A DNA stretch of 64,000 bases from NCBI GenBank assembly GCA_044869805.1, contig JBIOXV010000062.1:1-64000 (forward strand), written 5' to 3'. The position numbers and the translations under genes were made by a program. Numbering within the stretch: position 1 is the stretch's first letter; each line of letters opens with the position of its first letter. The notes under the pieces were generated by a model. It was not told the DNA's origin. It did no database searches and saw only the letters and a list, made by a program, of their open reading frames with translations. Source of the DNA: CAWDVR01 sp044869805 (GTDB taxonomy: Bacteria; Acidobacteriota; Thermoanaerobaculia; Multivoradales; SZUA-115). Shown here in pieces: positions 41,827 to 50,615 of this stretch.

Positions 41827-44241
41827 ATGCCCAAGAGGCCCCCGGTCACCGTCTCCCGTCTGGCCCTGTGGGCTGCGCTCGCTCTGATCTGCTGCGGCAG
41901 CGCCAGTGCCCTGCCGCGGAAGGTCACTTTCGAGGCAGTCGTGAAAGAGCGCGGTGCTGAGCCTGGGGCCGCCGGTGCCAGACTACCGGAAGGGATGGTC
42001 TACCTCCAGCGAGCGGACGATCCAACGGTGGTCCGCGTTGCCGCCTTGAACCGGGAGGTGGAGCTGCCCGCAGGGGCTTGGACCTGGCAGGCGGAGGCGC
42101 CGGGGTTCATCACGGTTGGCTGGAACCTGGTTGCAGCCGACTTTGCCGGTGGCACAGCCAAGACGGCGCGCGCCGTCGCCGTCCAAGGCTGCGCGGTCGA
42201 GATGCGCAAGGAGGCGCGATTGCAAGCCTTCGATCGCCTCGACGTGATCGCGGTCGAAGCGAGCACCGTCTATCGCCTACAGCTTCCCGCCCGTGCCAGT
42301 TTTTCGGTCCCGGCGGGTCGCTTCTATCTTGCGGGGTTCGGCCCGCGGGGCCTTGTGGGTGTTTCCGGCCCTCACTCCTGCCGCGAGCACGCACCCCTGT
42401 CGCTGCCTCTCCCGTCAGCACCGGCGAGCCAGCACCATGCCCTGCTGGCTTCCTTTCAACTGCCAGCCGAAGCGGCAGAGCTGAAGTTGGCGAGCTTTCT
42501 CTCTCTGGTCCAGCCATCGGCACCTCGCGAGCGCCTGAACGTGGCCGTTCCGGCCGCCACCGTTTGGATGGGGCCACGCGGCGTGTCCTTGTTCCCGCAG
42601 CTTCCGGCCGCGCCGGAGTCGGACTGGACAGTGCAGCACTCCAGTCTGCGCTCGCTGGAGCAGACGTTCCCAGCAGTCGGTGGCGGCGCAACAGCCATCG
42701 AAGGCATCGTACTCCGGCGGCGCCCGGCGCTGAGGATCCCGATCGCCTACCAGCCGGCCAGGCGCCACAAGGTAGCGAAGCTCGTGGGCTTCTCCTGCGG
42801 TCGCCGAGACCGAAGTGAGGATGCCTACATCCTGCCCGACTCCTGCACGGCACTCGACACTGCGCATCGCTTGCGCCCCGGCCTCCACGACTACGTCTTT
42901 CCCGACTTGGACGATGGCCAGTACCTCTTCAGCGCGGAGATCGACGACGAGGTCGTCTACGGCCTCGGGAACTGGTTCAGGCCATTTCTGGCCCGGGAAG
43001 CCACAGCTTTCGAGGAGGTAGATCCGCTGCCGCTGCGAGAGCTACATCTGTGGGGCCACCTGCTCAGGGACCGCGAGCCCGTTCCCGGCGAGGTGCGCGT
43101 GTACTCCGTCGAGTACCCGGGCAAGGTGCTCCGCTATCCGACGGACGACGATCTCCTCTATCACTGGTTCTTTTTCGGCTACCTGCCACTTTGGGACAAG
43201 GACATCGAGCGCTTACCTACGGCAGCGCATGGGCGTTCGAAGGAGGAGCTGCGGGGGCTCTATTTCGGCTTCGTGCTGAGCGCCTGTACGGAGGAGACCT
43301 CCTGTCGCGTATATACCTCGGGCTTCTCGGTCGCTGGTGATGGGAGGCTCGATCTGGAATTGGGCAGCGACAGCGAGGTAGAGGTCCGTGTCGTGGACGA
43401 TGACAGCGGGAAACCCATCGAGGGGGCGATGGTGGGTACACGGGCGAGCCAGTGGGGGCGGACTTTCCACTACTTCCAAGGTGAAACGATCGTTCGCGAC
43501 AGGCAGAGCAAGGGCCCTAGTCTCACCGTGCTGCCAACCGACTCGGCCGGCCTGGCAATCCTCCGCGTGCCGCCGGGCCGCTCGGAGATCGGGGCTGGAA
43601 AACCTCCTGACTACCCATCAAAGGAGAAGGAGGTCGAGGTCGCTGAGAACGAACGGGCGGAAGTCGAGCTCCGCCTAGAACGAGACAAGGAAAACCCCGA
43701 GCAGCCTCGCTTCGCGTTCCCGGATGGGAGCCCAGTGTCGAGGGGCTTTCTCCAGGTCTTCGATCCCCAGGGCAGACGCCGTCCCGGCTGCCACACCACG
43801 ACCACCGCCGATGGCAGAGCGCGGTTTCGCGAAGGTTGTCTTGCAGGCAACACCATCGTAGTGCTCCACCCACGCGCAGCGGTGACTTTCCTGCCGGGCG
43901 ACGGACTGACGGCGGCGAGCAAGACAGTCGTCGAGCCGGCACCTCGCCGGCCGCTGGGGCTTCGCCTGGTGGACGAGCGAGGAAATCCAGTACCGGGCAC
44001 CATGGTGGAGCTGCATTACGGCCCCATCGTGCTGGACCCGCGGGACTATGCAGCCACGCAGTCAGCGAGTGGCGAGCCATTCATCAACCCGGCGGACTCG
44101 GCTGGCGAGATCGTCCTACGCGGGGTCGAAGGCTCGGCGTCGCAAGCGCCAGAGGTTGGGGTCTTCGGCGCGCCGCGCTCAAGAGCCGTGAGCCTCGCCG
44201 GAGTCCAAGGAGGGGAATTCCTTGAGATCGTGGTGCCGTAG
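41827..44241 (+). CDS. Large secreted protein with carboxypeptidase-regulatory-like domains
   Basis: An exported protein of 804 residues. The signal peptide is 'LALWAALALICCGSASA'. The body looks like a chain of beta-sandwich modules. One around residues 515-620 has the carboxypeptidase-regulatory (CarboxypepD_reg) pattern ('EVRVVDDDSGKPIEGAMVGT' ending in a conserved strand), and another near 695-730 repeats it ('LRLVDERGNPVPGTMVELHY'). No catalytic residues were recognised. Cysteines are spaced through the protein, so disulfide formation by the downstream DsbA-type enzyme is plausible. It follows the six-Cys peptide gene by 48 bases and overlaps the DsbA-type gene by 20 bases. Confidence 0.7.
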   Translation: MPKRPPVTVSRLALWAALALICCGSASALPRKVTFEAVVKERGAEPGAAGARLPEGMVYLQRADDPTVVRVAALNREVELPAGAWTWQAEAPGFITVGWNLVAADFAGGTAKTARAVAVQGCAVEMRKEARLQAFDRLDVIAVEASTVYRLQLPARASFSVPAGRFYLAGFGPRGLVGVSGPHSCREHAPLSLPLPSAPASQHHALLASFQLPAEAAELKLASFLSLVQPSAPRERLNVAVPAATVWMGPRGVSLFPQLPAAPESDWTVQHSSLRSLEQTFPAVGGGATAIEGIVLRRRPALRIPIAYQPARRHKVAKLVGFSCGRRDRSEDAYILPDSCTALDTAHRLRPGLHDYVFPDLDDGQYLFSAEIDDEVVYGLGNWFRPFLAREATAFEEVDPLPLRELHLWGHLLRDREPVPGEVRVYSVEYPGKVLRYPTDDDLLYHWFFFGYLPLWDKDIERLPTAAHGRSKEELRGLYFGFVLSACTEETSCRVYTSGFSVAGDGRLDLELGSDSEVEVRVVDDDSGKPIEGAMVGTRASQWGRTFHYFQGETIVRDRQSKGPSLTVLPTDSAGLAILRVPPGRSEIGAGKPPDYPSKEKEVEVAENERAEVELRLERDKENPEQPRFAFPDGSPVSRGFLQVFDPQGRRRPGCHTTTTADGRARFREGCLAGNTIVVLHPRAAVTFLPGDGLTAASKTVVEPAPRRPLGLRLVDERGNPVPGTMVELHYGPIVLDPRDYAATQSASGEPFINPADSAGEIVLRGVEGSASQAPEVGVFGAPRSRAVSLAGVQGGEFLEIVVP
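44207..44213 (+). promoter_or_regulatory. Shine-Dalgarno site that fixes a TTG start
   Basis: AAGGAGG lies 8 bases before TTG 44222. It lies inside the end of the preceding gene and selects a start that overlaps that gene by 20 bases, directly before a signal peptide. Confidence 0.75.
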
Positions 44242-45151
44242 AGGACTGCTGCTCGTGGGTTTCGGTCTGCTCTGCTGGGGAGCGTCGTCGGGAAACGAGC
44301 GAGGTGGCAGTGGCCGGACCCGCGTCCTGGCGCGCGTGGGGGGCGTCCCAATCTCCCTGGCAGACGTGGATGTACGGGTGGCGGCGGACCTCGAGCTGCT
44401 GCGGTTCAAGCGGCTTCAGGCGGAGGCGGCATACGTCCACGGGGTGCGGCAGGCGAGGGTCAAGGCCCTCGAGGCGTGGCTCGACGAGCGGGTGATTCCG
44501 CTCGCGGCCCAGGAGCAAGGCATTTCACACGAAGCTGTCCGAGCGGCCCTGCAGAATCGAGGGGACTATGAAGCCTTGTGGCGCAAGCACGGCGTCGAGC
44601 TGGCCGCGCCCTTGCGAGACGACCTGGACCAGGTGCGCGGCCCGGCTCGCGGGCCGAGGAGTGCGCAGGTGACGATCGTCGAGTTCGCGGACTTCGAGTG
44701 CCCGCACTGCGCTGCTGTCGTGGCCGTGCTGCAAGCGGTGCAGGGCAGATTTCAAGGCCAGGTGCAGGTGTTGTTCCGGCACTATCCACTCGCCCTGACC
44801 GGTGCCAATTCCTTCCGAGCTGCCGAGATCGGCGTGTGCGCCGAGGAACAGGCGAAGTTCTGGGAGCTATACGAGCTGTTCTTTGTGCAGCAGGAGCGGC
44901 TGCGGGCGGAAGGTGCAGATGCCCTTGCGGCCGGCCTGCGACTCGACGAGGCTCGCCTGCGGGAATGCCTGGCCTCGGGCCGGGCGACGAAGCGCGTGCG
45001 CGAGGACCAGGAGGAAGGCGCGCGGGCAGGCGTCGTCGGGACTCCCTTCATCTTCGTCAACGGCGTCATCCGAGGTGGAAACACCTCGGTCGAGGGCTTG
45101 AGCAGGCTGGTCGAGGAGGAGCTGGCGCGGATTGCCGGCGGCAGGCCATGA
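44222..45151 (+). CDS. SurA-like chaperone domain fused to DsbA-type thioredoxin
   Basis: An exported protein of 309 residues. The signal peptide is about 1-24 ('GLLLVGFGLLCWGASSG'). Residues ~30-130 resemble the SurA/parvulin N-terminal chaperone domain ('VLARVGGVPISLADVDVRV', then a helical block with 'ALEAWLDERVIPLAAQEQG'). Residues ~145-305 are a DsbA-family thioredoxin fold with active site 'CPHC' in 'FADFECPHCAAV' and cis-Pro region 'VVGTPFIFVNG'. It should oxidise or fold exported Cys proteins such as the six-Cys peptide and the 804-residue protein upstream. The TTG start with a strong Shine-Dalgarno overlaps the previous gene by 20 bases. Confidence 0.87.
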   Translation: MRSWCRRGLLLVGFGLLCWGASSGNERGGSGRTRVLARVGGVPISLADVDVRVAADLELLRFKRLQAEAAYVHGVRQARVKALEAWLDERVIPLAAQEQGISHEAVRAALQNRGDYEALWRKHGVELAAPLRDDLDQVRGPARGPRSAQVTIVEFADFECPHCAAVVAVLQAVQGRFQGQVQVLFRHYPLALTGANSFRAAEIGVCAEEQAKFWELYELFFVQQERLRAEGADALAAGLRLDEARLRECLASGRATKRVREDQEEGARAGVVGTPFIFVNGVIRGGNTSVEGLSRLVEEELARIAGGRP

Positions 45152-45217
45152 AGCCGAGGAGCGCGCCCTCGGCCGTGGAAGGCGGCTGAAGGGGATCGAT
45201 GGGTCCCCCCGGCTCGC

Positions 45218-45427
45218 TCAGCCAGGCGGCGCCGAGGTGTAGGTAGCCACCGACAGCAGGTAGACCACGGCGCCCGAGCCCACCAGCAGCCCGCCCACGA
45301 GGAGGAAGAACAGGAACGAGGTGGGATGCGGCCAGAAGAGCGTCGCCGCCTCGACCAGCAGGCCCACCCCCACGAGCAGGCCGGCGAGCCTGAAGCGCCG
45401 CACCAGGCGAGAGTCGAGACCCGTCAC
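45218..45427 (-). CDS. 69-residue membrane protein
   Basis: A small hydrophobic protein with two transmembrane helices ('FRLAGLLVGVGLLVEAATLF' and 'FLFFLLVGGLLVGSGAVVYL') and an Arg-rich N-terminus. The GTG start overlaps the NapC-type stop (GTGA at 45424-45427), so it is co-translated with the cytochrome. It may be an accessory of the cytochrome complex. No family was recognised. Confidence 0.7.
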   Translation of the reverse strand: MTGLDSRLVRRFRLAGLLVGVGLLVEAATLFWPHPTSFLFFLLVGGLLVGSGAVVYLLSVATYTSAPPG

Positions 45428-46038
45428 GGCCGCACCTCCTGCCACCGGGGCTTGCCTTCGAGCTCGGCCACCTCGTGGGTCATGTCGTGGCACTCCAGAC
45501 ACGAGGTGGTGTTGGCGCCCAGCTCGGCCCGCAGGTCGCGGTGCAGGTCGCTCTCCTCGAAGGAGCGCGCCCCGGCATGGCAGTGCAGGCACTCGCGGTT
45601 GTTGTAGGGCTCGTAGAGCTCGATCTTCTCCGGCACCTTGCCCACGTAGTACACCCAGACGTGCCGCAGGCCTCTGAGCTTCGCCTTGGCGTCGCCGAAC
45701 ATCGTGTAGTCGGTGTGGCAGGTAAAGCAGGCGCGGTCGCGCGGCACGAGGTGGTTCTGGAAGTGCCGGGCCGGCACCCAGGCGGCGTCGTCCACCCGGA
45801 GGCTCTGCCCATAGGGTTCCATCACGTGGCAGGAGAGGCAGAACGCCGTCGACTTCGAGTGCTCCACGTGGGCCGAGAGACCCACCGCCGTCGCCAGCAG
45901 GGGCAGCAGCAGGAGGGCGACGAAAGCGAGGATCCTGCCGCCGCTCGCCGTGGTGAGCGACGGCCGCCGCAGCAGCACGGCGATGAGCGCCAGCGAGATG
46001 CCGACCGTCGAAACCACCACCACTTCGGGGTACGGCAT
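45424..46038 (-). CDS. Tetrahaem NapC/NirT-type membrane cytochrome c
   Basis: A quinol-oxidising cytochrome of 204 residues. Two N-terminal hydrophobic helices (~5-23 and 37-55) anchor it. Four haem sites follow: 'CLSCHVMEPYG', 'CFTCHTDYTMFG', 'CLHCHAG' and 'CLECHDM'. The 'CHVMEPYGQS' block, with Met after the first site, is typical of NapC/NrfH/CymA. It would pass quinol electrons to a periplasmic reductase or another cytochrome. Start 46038 is preceded by GGGAGG. The gene lies 24 bases after the small cytochrome c gene and overlaps the 69-residue membrane protein. No NapAB or NrfA partner is adjacent. Confidence 0.87.
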   Translation of the reverse strand: MPYPEVVVVSTVGISLALIAVLLRRPSLTTASGGRILAFVALLLLPLLATAVGLSAHVEHSKSTAFCLSCHVMEPYGQSLRVDDAAWVPARHFQNHLVPRDRACFTCHTDYTMFGDAKAKLRGLRHVWVYYVGKVPEKIELYEPYNNRECLHCHAGARSFEESDLHRDLRAELGANTTSCLECHDMTHEVAELEGKPRWQEVRP

Positions 46039-46062
46039 GCCGCCTCCCGGGGGCTCTTCCCT

Positions 46063-46425
46063 CTACTGTTTCTGCAGCCAGGCGATCAGCGCGGCGAGCT
46101 CCTCGTCGCCGCCGGTGAACTCCTTGCCGTGCTTCTTGCCGACGATCTCGATCTTCTTGCGCAGGTAGTCGGAGATCTTCTTGGCGTCCCGCTTGGCGGC
46201 GCGCCCGGTGAGGTCCGGCCCTTTCATCTTCTCGGACTTGGTGGTCGCCTCGATCCCCGCCGAGGAAACCGAATGGCAAAGGTTGCACTTCTGGGCGAGG
46301 AAGATCTGCTTACCGTCCGGCGCGGCGCCGGCCTGGGCCGCCGCCGGACCGGTAAAGCCGCCTGCCAGGGCGAGCCATAGTGCTGCGAGGAGCGTCGACC
46401 CGGCGAGCACGAGTGTCTTTCTCAT
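46063..46425 (-). CDS. Small exported monohaem cytochrome c
   Basis: A periplasmic electron carrier of 120 residues. The signal peptide is 'LVLAGSTLLAALWLALAGG' (~5-24). The haem site is 'CNLCH' (~50-54), and a C-terminal helix ends 'ELAALIAWLQKQ', as in short class I cytochromes. A Lys-rich middle segment suggests docking onto acidic partners. AAGGAG precedes ATG 46425. In-frame codons farther upstream read through non-signal sequence. It is the first gene of a three-gene set with the tetrahaem cytochrome and a small membrane protein. Confidence 0.87.
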   Translation of the reverse strand: MRKTLVLAGSTLLAALWLALAGGFTGPAAAQAGAAPDGKQIFLAQKCNLCHSVSSAGIEATTKSEKMKGPDLTGRAAKRDAKKISDYLRKKIEIVGKKHGKEFTGGDEELAALIAWLQKQ

Positions 46426-46573
46426 CGCGGTTTCTCCTTGCAGTGTCGCACCCTCGGACTTCGGTAGCAGGCCCATCCTAGGTACTGCTCGCCCTCGCGC
46501 CCACATCCTGGCGGGTAGGGCCGTCAGGCCGGGCCGCCGCCGGGTTCTCCCACCCCGCGGGGCGGGGCAGTGG

Positions 46574-46787
46574 TCGAGGTCGGACGGGTTCGCGGACTTC
46601 ACCGCCACGCCGGGGGGCCTGCCGCTCACCGGCCGGCCCCAGCCGCAGGCGCTCGACTTCGAGAACTACGAGGACATCGAGCTGCTGACGCTGCTTGGCC
46701 GGGTGGAGTACCGGATCAGCGACCAGGCTTCGGCAGGGAGCCTACCGGGCCAACGTGTTCAGCCTGGAGCTCACGCTCGGGTTCTGA
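46574..46787 (+). pseudogene. Possible remnant of an outer-membrane beta-barrel gene
   Basis: The 430-base gap 46426-46855 holds no intact gene, but two pieces of plausible barrel sequence in different frames. The first runs from about 46580 ('DGFADFTATPGGLPL', then 'LLGRVEYRISDQ'). The second (~46735-46784) reads 'AYRANVFSLELTLGF' and then a stop, which is the aromatic-ended last strand of an outer-membrane protein. A frameshift or deletion near 46730-46740 separates them, and the N-terminal part of the gene is absent. An MtrB/PioB-type barrel beside cytochrome genes is conceivable but cannot be shown. Confidence 0.45.
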
Positions 46788-46855
46788 GCTGGTAGCAGAG
46801 CTGCATGCACCTCCGCTGTGATGGCCCGCGAGCGAGGCGGGCCGAGGAGGTACAG

Positions 46856-48022
46856 ATGTCCAGCGAAGTCTTGAATCTGGAGTCACTGCGGGAGCTCGGC
46901 GCGACGCGCCCCGGCCCCTGTGTTTCGATCTACCTCGAGAACCCTGGTGCCGGCGACACCTATCAGGCGCCGGTCCGGCTTTCCCAGTTGCTGGCGCGCG
47001 CCGAGTCGGAGCTGGAAGCGACGCCGACGGAGGGGATCGATGCCGGCGAGCTGCTGGCCCCGGTGCGGGTGCTCCTGGAAGAGTCCTGGCCGTGGAAGGG
47101 CTCCGAGGTCAGCATGCTGGCGCTGTTCGCGGCCCCGGACTTCTTCCGCCAGGTCGCGGGCCGCTTCACCGGCACGGAAGAGGCAGTGGTCGGCAGCCGT
47201 TTCCGACTGCGGCCCCTGTTCTCGCTTCTGGCGGTGCCGGAGCGGTACTACGTGCTGGCCCTGAGCCTGAATCAAGTGCGGCTGGTCGAGGCGACGCCGC
47301 GAGCAGCGCGCCGGCTGCCGCTGGGAGAGATGGAGCAGGGCTTCGTCGAAGCCATGGGGTACGACGAGTTCTACTCCGAGCTGCAAGCGCACAGCGCCGG
47401 TGCCCGCGGCGGCGGGGGAACGCGCCGCGCGGCGATCCTGCACGGGCACGGCGACAAGGACGAGGAGAAGCTCGAAGAGGATCTTCGCCACTGGTTCCGG
47501 CGCATTGCCGACGCGGTAGCGGGGTTGGGGCTCGATCGCCGGGCCCTGCGCGTGCTCGCCACCACCCGCGAGCATGCGCCGCTCTACCTCGCGGCCAGCC
47601 GCGACCCGCTGTTGCTGCCCGCGCCCGTAGCCGGCAACCCCGACCGGCTGAGCGACGCCGAGCTGGCGGCCAGGGCGCTGTCGCGGGTCGAGGAGGCGCT
47701 CGCGCGGCAGCGGCAGGAAGAGCTGGCGAGCTGGCGCGAGGCGCTCGGCAGCGAGCGCGCCACCGGCGACCTGGCGGCGGTGCTGCGGCTCGCCCGCCAG
47801 GGCCGTGTGCAGGCCGTCTACCTGCCTGCCGATGCCGAGCTGTGGGGCTCTTACGACGCGGATGGCGACCGGCTCGAGCTGCACGCCGAACGCCGGCCCG
47901 GCGACGAGGATCTGCTCGAGCGCGCCGCGCTCGAGACCCTCGAACGCGGCGGCGAGGTCAGCGAGATCGGGGATTCCGCGGAGCTGGGCGGCGCCCCGCT
48001 GGCGGCGCTGCTCCGCGGCTGA
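46856..48022 (+). CDS. baeRF-type (bacterial archaeo-eukaryotic release factor-like) protein
   Basis: A 388-residue cytoplasmic protein resembling baeRF families, bacterial relatives of eRF1/Pelota. The pattern includes 'PCVSIYLENPGAG' near the N-terminus, the core strands 'FSLLAVPERYYVLALSLNQV' followed by 'RLVEATP', the small motif 'HGHGDKDEEKLEEDLRHWF' and a third domain with 'RVQAVYLPADAELWGSYD'. These proteins are predicted to act at ribosomes (termination, rescue or hibernation), but biochemistry is largely lacking. The ATG at 46856 follows GAGGAGG, while an in-frame ATG 17 codons upstream is less favoured. It appears monocistronic. Confidence 0.75.
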   Translation: MSSEVLNLESLRELGATRPGPCVSIYLENPGAGDTYQAPVRLSQLLARAESELEATPTEGIDAGELLAPVRVLLEESWPWKGSEVSMLALFAAPDFFRQVAGRFTGTEEAVVGSRFRLRPLFSLLAVPERYYVLALSLNQVRLVEATPRAARRLPLGEMEQGFVEAMGYDEFYSELQAHSAGARGGGGTRRAAILHGHGDKDEEKLEEDLRHWFRRIADAVAGLGLDRRALRVLATTREHAPLYLAASRDPLLLPAPVAGNPDRLSDAELAARALSRVEEALARQRQEELASWREALGSERATGDLAAVLRLARQGRVQAVYLPADAELWGSYDADGDRLELHAERRPGDEDLLERAALETLERGGEVSEIGDSAELGGAPLAALLRG

Positions 48023-48069
48023 GGCTCCTGGAGCTCGATCTCGGGGGCTGAGCGCCCGCAGGGTCTCTT

Positions 48070-50232
48070 CTAGGGCAGGACCAAGGTCCAGGCGCTGGTA
48101 TCGCCGCTCTCGAAGCCGTCGGCGAAGATCGACTCCGCGCCCAGGCAGCCGTAGCAGACCAGCGCGAAGTCCTGGTCGGTGGCGTCGCCCTCTCCCGGCA
48201 AGCCGTCGGAGGAGAGGTTCGCGGCCAGCACGCGGACCGTGAGGCTCGATGCTCCGGCGGGCAGGAACACGCCCTCGGTGTTGTTGCGGTCGTCGGCCGT
48301 GCCGCCGGTGGCCGAGTTGCCGTCGCCGCCGAAGACGTTGCCGAGATAGGTGTCGGCGCCGACCTCCACCACCAGGTCGAGATCGTTGTTCCAGGCCGGA
48401 GTCGAGCCGCCCAGCCCGTGGCCCGCGGCGTCGGTCCACACCAGCATCAGGCGCACCGGCTGTCCGGGGTCGGCCACGGTGAGCGTTTCGCTCCACTCCT
48501 CGCCGGTGTTGTCGAAGACCAGAGGGTTGTCGAAATAGGCCACCTCGACCTGCGGGTCGAGCACCGGCGGCAGGAGCATCCGCCCCCAGCCCTGCTTGCT
48601 GTCGAAGCGATGGCCGAGGGCGGCGCCGTCGGCGTCCAGGTTGCCGGCGAGGTCGCGGGCCACGGGCAGGAAGGCGGCCTTGACCAGGGCCGGACTGGGG
48701 TCGGCCGCGAACCGGCCGCGGTAGTACTCGATGAACAGGGCCACCGCGCCGGAGACGTGCGGCGAGGCCATGCTGGTGCCGCAGAGCGTGTCGTAGCTGT
48801 TGGTGGGCACGGTCGAGTCCACCTCGCAGCCCGGGGCCACCAGGTGCGGGATCTTGCGGCCGTCGAGCGCCGGCCCGTGGGCGGTGTTCGAAGACAGGTC
48901 GTCGAGGTCGAGGATCTGGGCGCCGGCGCTGGTCTGCATCTTGGTCGAGCCGATGTTGAAGATGTTCTTGGCCTCGTCGGGCGTGCCCTGGGTGCTGGTG
49001 CCGCCGAACCCGTTCATGAACGACAGCACGAAGTGGAACGCCTGGTTGCCGGCATTGACCGCGTCTGCGTCGCGCACCCCGATGTCCACCTGCAGGGTGT
49101 CGTTGTCGTAGCCCTCCGGCGAGCCCGCAGGGCCCCAACTGTTGCCGGAGAGTGGAGCGCCGTTGGCGTAGGACTGCCGCATCAGGAGCAGCATGCCGTC
49201 GGCCTGCGTGTACCACGGGCTGTAGACCTGCTCGATGAGGTTGGCGCCGGGCGCCACCCCCAGGCCGCGCAGGAAGCCGTTTGCGTCGAGGGTGCCGGAG
49301 GAGCCGTCGGCCGCCATGATCCCGGCGGTGTGCGTGCCGTGCGAGGAGCTGGTGCCGCTACAGGTGCTGCCGGTGCAGGCGAGGAAGCGGTTCACCAGGT
49401 CGGGATGAGTCTGCTGCACGCCGCTGTCGACGTTGGCGATCAGCACGCCGGCGCCCGACAGGCCCACCGTCCCGAGCCAGGCCTCGTAGCCGGGGAAGGC
49501 GACGTTGCCGCCGTCGACGTTCTCGGCGTTGACCTGGTCGCTCATCTCGCCGCGCAGGCCGCCGTTGGTGGGCTGCGGCTGCACGCTGTAGACGCCCGGG
49601 ATGCGCGCCGCCTCCGCCAGCCGGTCGCCGGCCAGGCGGACGGTGGCGACCTCGAAGCGGTGGTCGAGCACGCCGCGCGACTGGAGCACGGCGCCGAGCG
49701 CCGCGAGCCCGCGCACCACGCGGTCGCTGCCGGCGGCGCGGATCACCACCACGTCCACGCCGATCGGAGCGGCGCCGAGGGCACGGAAGCGGGGCAGCAG
49801 CCGATAGGCGGGAGCAAAGGGCCCGACCCAGCGCACGAAGCCGCCGGCCTCAGTCGTGCCGGCCTCAGTCGTAAGGTTAGCGAGCGGCGCGGCCTGGAGG
49901 TCGCCCCAGACGATGAAGGTGTAGGGGTGCACGTACTGCAGGACGCGCAGGCCGGCGCCCTCCAGGCGGTCGAGCCACGCCTGGCGCACCGGTCCGACCA
50001 GTTGCACGAGCTGGAGATCGGTCCCGGCGGCGCGCGGCTCGAGGCCCGCCGGCGCTTCCGGGGGGCCGGCCTTGGGGTCGAAAGTCACCTCGCCGAGGCG
50101 CAGGCGGAAGTCCGTCGCGCCGGACTCGTTGGCGCTCTCCTGGGCGGCGCTCTCCTGGGCGGGCCAGGAGCCGAGCAACAGGCCCCAGGCAGCGGTGGTC
50201 AGCAGCAGGCGACGGAGCGGGCGCGCGTGCAT
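48070..50232 (-). CDS. Secreted subtilisin-like (S8) protease with DGFESGDTSAW tail
   Basis: An exported serine endopeptidase of 720 residues. The signal peptide is 'LLLTTAAWGLLLGSWPAQ'. A prodomain-like region spans ~30-240. The catalytic domain (~255-560) shows Asp in 'IANVDSGVQQTHPDL', His in 'SSHGTHTAGIMA' and Ser in 'CGTSMASPHVSGA', with Asn in 'GNSWGPAG'. A beta-sandwich of P-domain-like type follows ('LMLVWTDAAG', 'DLDLVVEVG'). The last 19 residues, 'IFADGFESGDTSAWTLVLP', match the tail of the secreted protein at 16576-17538. GGAGG precedes ATG 50232. The role is probably extracellular nutrition or processing. Confidence 0.9.
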   Translation of the reverse strand: MHARPLRRLLLTTAAWGLLLGSWPAQESAAQESANESGATDFRLRLGEVTFDPKAGPPEAPAGLEPRAAGTDLQLVQLVGPVRQAWLDRLEGAGLRVLQYVHPYTFIVWGDLQAAPLANLTTEAGTTEAGGFVRWVGPFAPAYRLLPRFRALGAAPIGVDVVVIRAAGSDRVVRGLAALGAVLQSRGVLDHRFEVATVRLAGDRLAEAARIPGVYSVQPQPTNGGLRGEMSDQVNAENVDGGNVAFPGYEAWLGTVGLSGAGVLIANVDSGVQQTHPDLVNRFLACTGSTCSGTSSSHGTHTAGIMAADGSSGTLDANGFLRGLGVAPGANLIEQVYSPWYTQADGMLLLMRQSYANGAPLSGNSWGPAGSPEGYDNDTLQVDIGVRDADAVNAGNQAFHFVLSFMNGFGGTSTQGTPDEAKNIFNIGSTKMQTSAGAQILDLDDLSSNTAHGPALDGRKIPHLVAPGCEVDSTVPTNSYDTLCGTSMASPHVSGAVALFIEYYRGRFAADPSPALVKAAFLPVARDLAGNLDADGAALGHRFDSKQGWGRMLLPPVLDPQVEVAYFDNPLVFDNTGEEWSETLTVADPGQPVRLMLVWTDAAGHGLGGSTPAWNNDLDLVVEVGADTYLGNVFGGDGNSATGGTADDRNNTEGVFLPAGASSLTVRVLAANLSSDGLPGEGDATDQDFALVCYGCLGAESIFADGFESGDTSAWTLVLP

Positions 50233-50288
50233 GGAGCCTCCAGGCGAGAGCAGTCTGCAGGCCGATGCCGGCCGTCGCGGATTGTAGT

Positions 50289-50543
50289 TCATCGATCACC
50301 AGCTCGGCCGGCGCCGGGCGGCCTGGGGTCGCCCGCTTCGTCGTCGGCAGAATCTGCATCGGGCGCCGGCGTGGGAGTGCCGATGCGGACCGGCGTGAAC
50401 GACGGCGGGTCGCTCGCCGGGAACGACTCGTAGGAGGCCTCCTCTACCGGGTCGACCGGATCGACGCGGGGGCCTTTGGGGGGCTGCTTTCCCGGCGGCG
50501 ACGCCGGCCCGGTCGGCGCCGTGCGGTCTCGTTCGTCGTCCAT
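50289..50543 (-). CDS. Small disordered protein with SFPASDPPSF motif
   Basis: An 84-residue acidic, Pro-rich and probably unstructured protein. The block 'EEASYESFPASDPPSFTPVR' is a recurrent motif in small bacterial hypothetical proteins, usually as 'ESFPASDPPSW'. No signal peptide or membrane segment is seen. It lies 56 bases upstream of the subtilase gene on the same strand and may be co-transcribed. Function is unknown. Confidence 0.6.
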   Translation of the reverse strand: MDDERDRTAPTGPASPPGKQPPKGPRVDPVDPVEEASYESFPASDPPSFTPVRIGTPTPAPDADSADDEAGDPRPPGAGRAGDR

Positions 50544-50615
50544 GGCTGGCCTCGCTTCCTGGTGAGTCGCACGATCGTGCGGCCCACCAGGAGGGCAAGA
50601 GCCGTGCCATTGGGA

